Below are positions 13,101 through 15,181 of a stretch of DNA of 15,181 nt, in pieces. Location: positions 1-15,181 of the forward strand of contig CALJDB010000169.1 in NCBI GenBank assembly GCA_938023775.1, written 5' to 3'. The notes under the pieces were generated by a model. The model was not told the DNA's origin, searched no databases, and saw nothing but the letters and a program-made list of their open reading frames with translations. The translations under genes were made by a program, and so were the position numbers. The stretch comes from an uncultured Clostridia bacterium (GTDB lineage Bacteria > Bacillota > Clostridia > Oscillospirales > Oscillospiraceae). Within the stretch, counting starts at the first letter, position 1; each line of letters begins with the position of its first letter.

Positions 13101-15181
13101 GGCTCGTCCTCCGTCTTTGTCCCGGCGGCGGGCAGATTGCTCACGCTGCCGTCATTGACGCCGGGGGCATAGGTGATCGTGTAAGTCTTCAGCCGATACC
13201 ACACGGCGTAAAGCGTGAGGTCGCCCGTCATTGTAAGCGACGTACCCGCGGCGTAGGCGGTGTCCGGCTGCGTCGCCGTCGGGTCCGTGCTCCAGCCGAG
13301 GAAGCGGCAACCGTCATAGACCGGCTCGCGGTCGGAAACCGTGCAGTTTTCACCCTCCAGCGCACTGCCGTCCGCAGGGGCGGCGGTGCCGCCGTTGGCG
13401 TCATAGTGCAGGGTGTAGGTCGGGAGCGGCTCCCACACGGCGTAGAGCGTGACGGTTGCGCCCTGCTCGGACGCGAGGTTTTTGACCGTCGCCCCGTCCT
13501 CATAGACGACGCTGCCGTTTCGGCTCAGCGCCCAGCCGGCGAAGCGATAGCCGGCGAGGGTAATGTTGCCGATCGCCGGGAGCCGGCTGCTCGCGTCATA
13601 GGTGAAAGGCGTGCTTGTGATGAATCCCTCGGCGCCGCCGAGGTCGTAGCTGATGCTGTAGCTGATGGGCGTCCAGCGGGCATAGAGCGTCGCGTCCGCG
13701 TCCTTGTTCCAGCGGGACATCGACGCGCCGGCGTTGTCATAATAGCACGTTCCCTCGGTCATGGCGTCGTAGTAGCCGCCGAAGATGTAGCCCGTGCGGG
13801 TGGGGAGGGCGATGGCGGGCATCTCCGCGTCATAGGTCGCCTTGACATAGCTCTTGGCGGGTGTGCCGTCCATGGCATCGAGCGTCACGGTGTATTCCTT
13901 CGGCGTCCAGATGGCGTAGAGGGTGATCTCGCCGTCTGCCTCCGCCGTCAGGTTGCGGACCGTCTCGCCGCCGAGATAGTACGGGAGCCCGTCGGGGCTG
14001 AGCGCCCAGCCGGTGAAGCGGTAGCCGGTTTTATGATAAGTGCACTCCGCGATCGTGTGCGGCTGATCATAGGTCAGAGCGCTCGTGCCCATGCCGCCCT
14101 CGCCGCCGTTGGCGTTATATACGATCGAGTAGCCGTTGGCGGTCCACTGGGCGGTGAGCGTGACGTCGCCGCTGCCCATCCGGAAGGTGTTGCCCGGCTG
14201 ATAAATCGTCGTGACGTCGCTCCAGCCGGTGAAGGTGTAGCCCTCGCGGGTCGGCGCGTCGCCGACGGTCACGTTTTCGCCGGCGGCATATTCGCCGCGG
14301 TCAAACGGCGCATTCACGCCGCCGTTCGGGTCGTAGGAGACGATGTAGTACTCCACGCGCCTGGTGAGGGTAATGTTGATCTCAATGTCCTGCGTGACCG
14401 TGATGTGGTATTGCCCATCGTCCTGCGGACTGAGCAGCACGCCGTTGGCATACACGCGGACGGTGCCGTCGCCGGTCGCGGTGAAGGCTTTGTCCGTACC
14501 GTACTCGTAGTCTCCGGCGAGACCGCTGTCATAAGTGATGCCCGCCCCGGCGTTTACGTTGATCTGGAAGATCTTCTTTTCCCACTGGGCGGTGAAGGTG
14601 AGCACATCGTAGGAGCCGCCGAGCGTGTATTCCGCGCCGGAGCTGTAGGTGTTTCCGTCCTTGGAGCATTTCCAGCCCTTGAAATCATAGCCCTCGCGGA
14701 CAGGCACGGCGTCCGTGAGCGTGTACGTTCCCGCCGGGGAGGGATAGTCCACGGGCAGGGATGTGGTGAAGTAGCCGCCGTTCGCGTCATAGGTCACGCT
14801 GGGGTTATGCTTCCACACGGCGTAGAGATTCAGGCTTATATGGAGATTGGTAATTTTACCACCGGGCTGCATCGGAAGGAAACTGACGCCTGAATTCTGC
14901 CAGCACTGGAACGTGTAGCCGTCGCGCGTGGGCACGTCGGACGGAATCGTATATTCGCTGCCGTAGGGCACGCTGTCGCTCGCCGGGGCGCCGGAGCCGC
15001 CGTTGGCGTTGTAGGTGATCGTCAGGTCAGGGATGTCCTGATACACTGCGTAGAAATCCAGAACGTCGCCCTGCGTGGTGGTGAGGTTGCGCGCCTTTGC
15101 GCCGGCGTCATAGATCGCGTTGCTGGCGTAGGGCCATTTTGACCAGCCGCTGAACGTTTTTCCGTCCGGAACGGCTTTCCC
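10115..15181 (-). CDS. Giant InlB-repeat surface protein with C-terminal SLH domains, 5' end cut by window
   Basis: The C-terminal 1,688 residues of a cell-surface protein; the frame stays open to the right edge, so the start and signal peptide are outside. From the N-terminal side it has part of one InlB B-type repeat, 15 more such repeats, and three inserted variant modules. A linker (YIPPAPREDDDGYSR) leads to three SLH domains over the last about 185 residues. SLH domains bind pyruvylated secondary cell-wall polymer in other Gram-positives, so the protein is probably anchored non-covalently to the wall and displays a long flexible stalk. InlB B repeats occur in adhesins and host-interaction proteins; the ligand here is unknown. 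A GTG at 15044-15046 lies in frame but falls inside a repeat and has no ribosome site, so it is not the start. TTA, CTA and TCA codons are nearly absent. A strong terminator follows the stop. Confidence 0.93.
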   Translation of the reverse strand, partial: GKAVPDGKTFSGWSKWPYASNAIYDAGAKARNLTTTQGDVLDFYAVYQDIPDLTITYNANGGSGAPASDSVPYGSEYTIPSDVPTRDGYTFQCWQNSGVSFLPMQPGGKITNLHISLNLYAVWKHNPSVTYDANGGYFTTSLPVDYPSPAGTYTLTDAVPVREGYDFKGWKCSKDGNTYSSGAEYTLGGSYDVLTFTAQWEKKIFQINVNAGAGITYDSGLAGDYEYGTDKAFTATGDGTVRVYANGVLLSPQDDGQYHITVTQDIEINITLTRRVEYYIVSYDPNGGVNAPFDRGEYAAGENVTVGDAPTREGYTFTGWSDVTTIYQPGNTFRMGSGDVTLTAQWTANGYSIVYNANGGEGGMGTSALTYDQPHTIAECTYHKTGYRFTGWALSPDGLPYYLGGETVRNLTAEADGEITLYAIWTPKEYTVTLDAMDGTPAKSYVKATYDAEMPAIALPTRTGYIFGGYYDAMTEGTCYYDNAGASMSRWNKDADATLYARWTPISYSISYDLGGAEGFITSTPFTYDASSRLPAIGNITLAGYRFAGWALSRNGSVVYEDGATVKNLASEQGATVTLYAVWEPLPTYTLHYDANGGTAAPADGSALEGENCTVSDREPVYDGCRFLGWSTDPTATQPDTAYAAGTSLTMTGDLTLYAVWYRLKTYTITYAPGVNDGSVSNLPAAGTKTEDEPYLLSSMIPVREGYDFAGWSINGINKDYEANDAYDGNAPLTLYALWEAKTYGLTLRDNGVGTITVLRGGDPLVSGDAIRYGDVLDITAEPLNGYSTASFWCLVNGRIITTGDANHITTQLTVTGDVAVTLLDARSTEVRYTVKYDANGGTGSIADQTVNSVDTTQLSDGTGFTKDHADLIGWATAPNGGVAYALGAVLTAPIAADGQTVTLYAVWQTHETYTVSYDANGGIGAPVDRIAYFENDTVNVLFTDTLTRSGWTFLGWDTDRSARIPTYTTDGDSFQIGAVNVTLYAIWQQNASTYTVHYDANGGTGIPTDENAYLSGESVIVKFTPQPSRPDWTFLGWARSSTASTPEFTTARGTFQMGSGDVTLYAVWQKIQCFTVTYDANAGGELVTALPGAGSKTAGADYTVSPTVPARSGYTFLGWSRTADGAAEFAPGAPYTEDADLTLYAVWERIAYTVSIDDGGVADVALTTNPNQNRFPGGTTVDFTVTALDPNVLGSLTVAVNGAVMQMTEASGVLTGSFVLERDSVIAVRSGATTYTVAYDANGGDTPAQSETAAYVTGTTLVLHDGAGFTKNGYHISGWNTASDGSGDAYALAQVLTSDLTAVPTLYAVWEADPDARGYSYTVSYDPNGGTGTVKTQTLYQNELTTPLYGSADVSDFAKDGYTLIGWTTVPGGAVVSYALGSTLQAPLASAGQTVTLYAVWQLDEITVTLSDPQQVCTVPSISVRLGGSYGALPTLTKDGWTFHGWFNERGEKIESTTLVTNGAPHTLYARWTSNYIPPAPREDDDGYSRAYRKCPRDKTCPAYIFTDLDLRLWYHDGIHFCVENGLMQGLPGSLFAPGGAATRAQLVTILWRLAGEPEAADAGFADVSPDDWFAAAVNWAEETGIVLGYGDGRFGPADPVNREQLAAVLYRCARERGDDVAKASDVSILSFEDSAEASEWAVPALQWACSTGVIAGTTESALSPKATATRAQIAAMIMRFLVEIEH
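10133..10663 (-). other. Three S-layer homology (SLH) domains of the surface protein
   Basis: SLH1 is at about 10523-10663 (FTDLDLRLWYHDGIHFCVEN, then TRAQL), SLH2 at about 10346-10486 (FADVSPDDWFAAAVNWAEE, then NREQL), SLH3 at about 10133-10285 (FEDSAEASEWAVPALQWA, then TRAQI). A CPRDKTCP segment just precedes SLH1. The Arg of the wall-polymer-binding TRAQ-type motif is kept in all three. Confidence 0.92.
11480..11728 (-). repeat. Variant module 3 within the repeat array
   Basis: About 83 residues: YTVSIDDGGVADVALTT, then GTTVDFTVTALDP, then VAVNGAVMQMTEASGVLTG and a closing strand with VLERDSVIAV. It shares the NG-turn layout with the other two variant modules. Confidence 0.55.
12689..12955 (-). 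repeat. Variant module 2 within the repeat array
   Basis: About 89 residues without the standard repeat motifs. It contains LVNGRIITTGDANHITTQ, then LTVTGDVAVTLL, matching the order seen in variant modules 1 and 3 (NG turn, then T-rich strand and acidic residue, then closing strand). Confidence 0.55.
14351..14572 (-). repeat. Variant module 1 within the repeat array
   Basis: About 74 residues that lack the DANGG and GYTFxGW motifs. It contains YANGVLLSPQDDGQYHITVT followed by DIEINITL, a pattern like the divergent InlB B-repeat or Ig-like modules of other Firmicutes surface proteins. Confidence 0.55.

Larger units (their letters stand above)
10754..15181 (-). repeat. Array of at least 15 InlB B-type protein repeats
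   Basis: Units of 71-86 residues with the pattern YTVxYDANGG, then a variable middle with RxGYTFxGW, then a YxxG turn, ending TLYAVW. Unit borders by eye, right to left in plus coordinates: 14801-15025, 14573-14800, then variant module, 14135-14350, 13898-14134, 13664-13897, 13421-13663, 13187-13420, 12956-13186, variant, 12446-12688, 12203-12445, 11963-12202, 11729-11962, variant, 11222-11479, 10967-11221, 10754-10966. A further partial unit fills 15026-15181. Repeats are diverged in sequence, with no two near-identical, so the array is old and not a recent tandem expansion. Confidence 0.88.

Noticed and set aside
10031..14893. A 1,620-codon open frame on the plus strand, antisense to the giant surface-protein gene
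   Set aside because: It lies in exact codon register with the minus-strand gene, so its stop codons could only arise from minus-strand TTA, CTA or TCA codons, which this GC-rich gene avoids. The InlB and SLH motifs are all on the minus strand; the plus frame has a low-complexity Arg/Val/Gly/Ala composition and no ribosome site.
10754..15181. Repetitive look suggesting a CRISPR array or DNA-level tandem repeat
   Set aside because: The similarity is at protein level with units of about 215-260 nt that vary in length and sequence. There are no short identical repeats with unique spacers.

Overview
The window looks like part of the chromosome of a GC-rich, probably gut-associated clostridium, most likely Oscillospiraceae or a relative. 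The grounds are strong AGGAGG-type ribosome sites, GC-rich codon use with TTA/CTA/TCA almost absent, clostridial-type small protein families, and a giant InlB-repeat surface protein ending in S-layer homology (SLH) domains of the style common in that group. This placement is inference from protein style, not from a marker gene. No rRNA, tRNA, CRISPR array, integrase or insertion sequence was seen.

Region 1 (148-6902, plus strand) is one tightly packed operon. It encodes a Dpp/Opp-type ABC importer (two permeases, two ATPases), then a DAPG/phloretin hydrolase-family metalloenzyme, a seven-bladed propeller lactonase-family protein, and a second DAPG/phloretin hydrolase-family enzyme. Junctions are overlaps of 4 and 8 nt or gaps of 13-23 nt, each with a good ribosome site. 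A perfect 16-bp terminator closes the operon. Its solute-binding protein and promoter probably lie upstream of position 1. The most attractive idea here is an uptake-plus-cleavage system for an acylated phenol, flavonoid-derived or other beta-diketone-like compound: the importer brings it in, two retro-Claisen-type C-C hydrolases cut it, and the lactonase may open a lactone.

Region 2 (6945-8791, minus strand) holds, in transcription order, a consensus sigma-70-type promoter driving an alpha/beta hydrolase-fold protein that seems to have lost its catalytic residues, a terminator, an extended -10 promoter, a DNA-3-methyladenine glycosylase gene reduced by an internal deletion, and an intact O6-methylguanine-DNA methyltransferase gene (ogt). 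The last shares a bidirectional terminator with the plus-strand operon.

Region 3 (8792-10114) contains an AT-richer non-coding island with a plus-oriented terminator that has no visible gene to serve, and a minus-strand P-loop ATPase built as a duplicated domain whose second Walker A is degenerate.

Region 4 (10115-15181, minus strand) is the C-terminal 1,688 residues of a giant cell-surface protein: at least 15 InlB B-type repeats interrupted by three longer variant modules, then a short linker and three SLH domains. Its N-terminus and signal peptide lie beyond the right edge.
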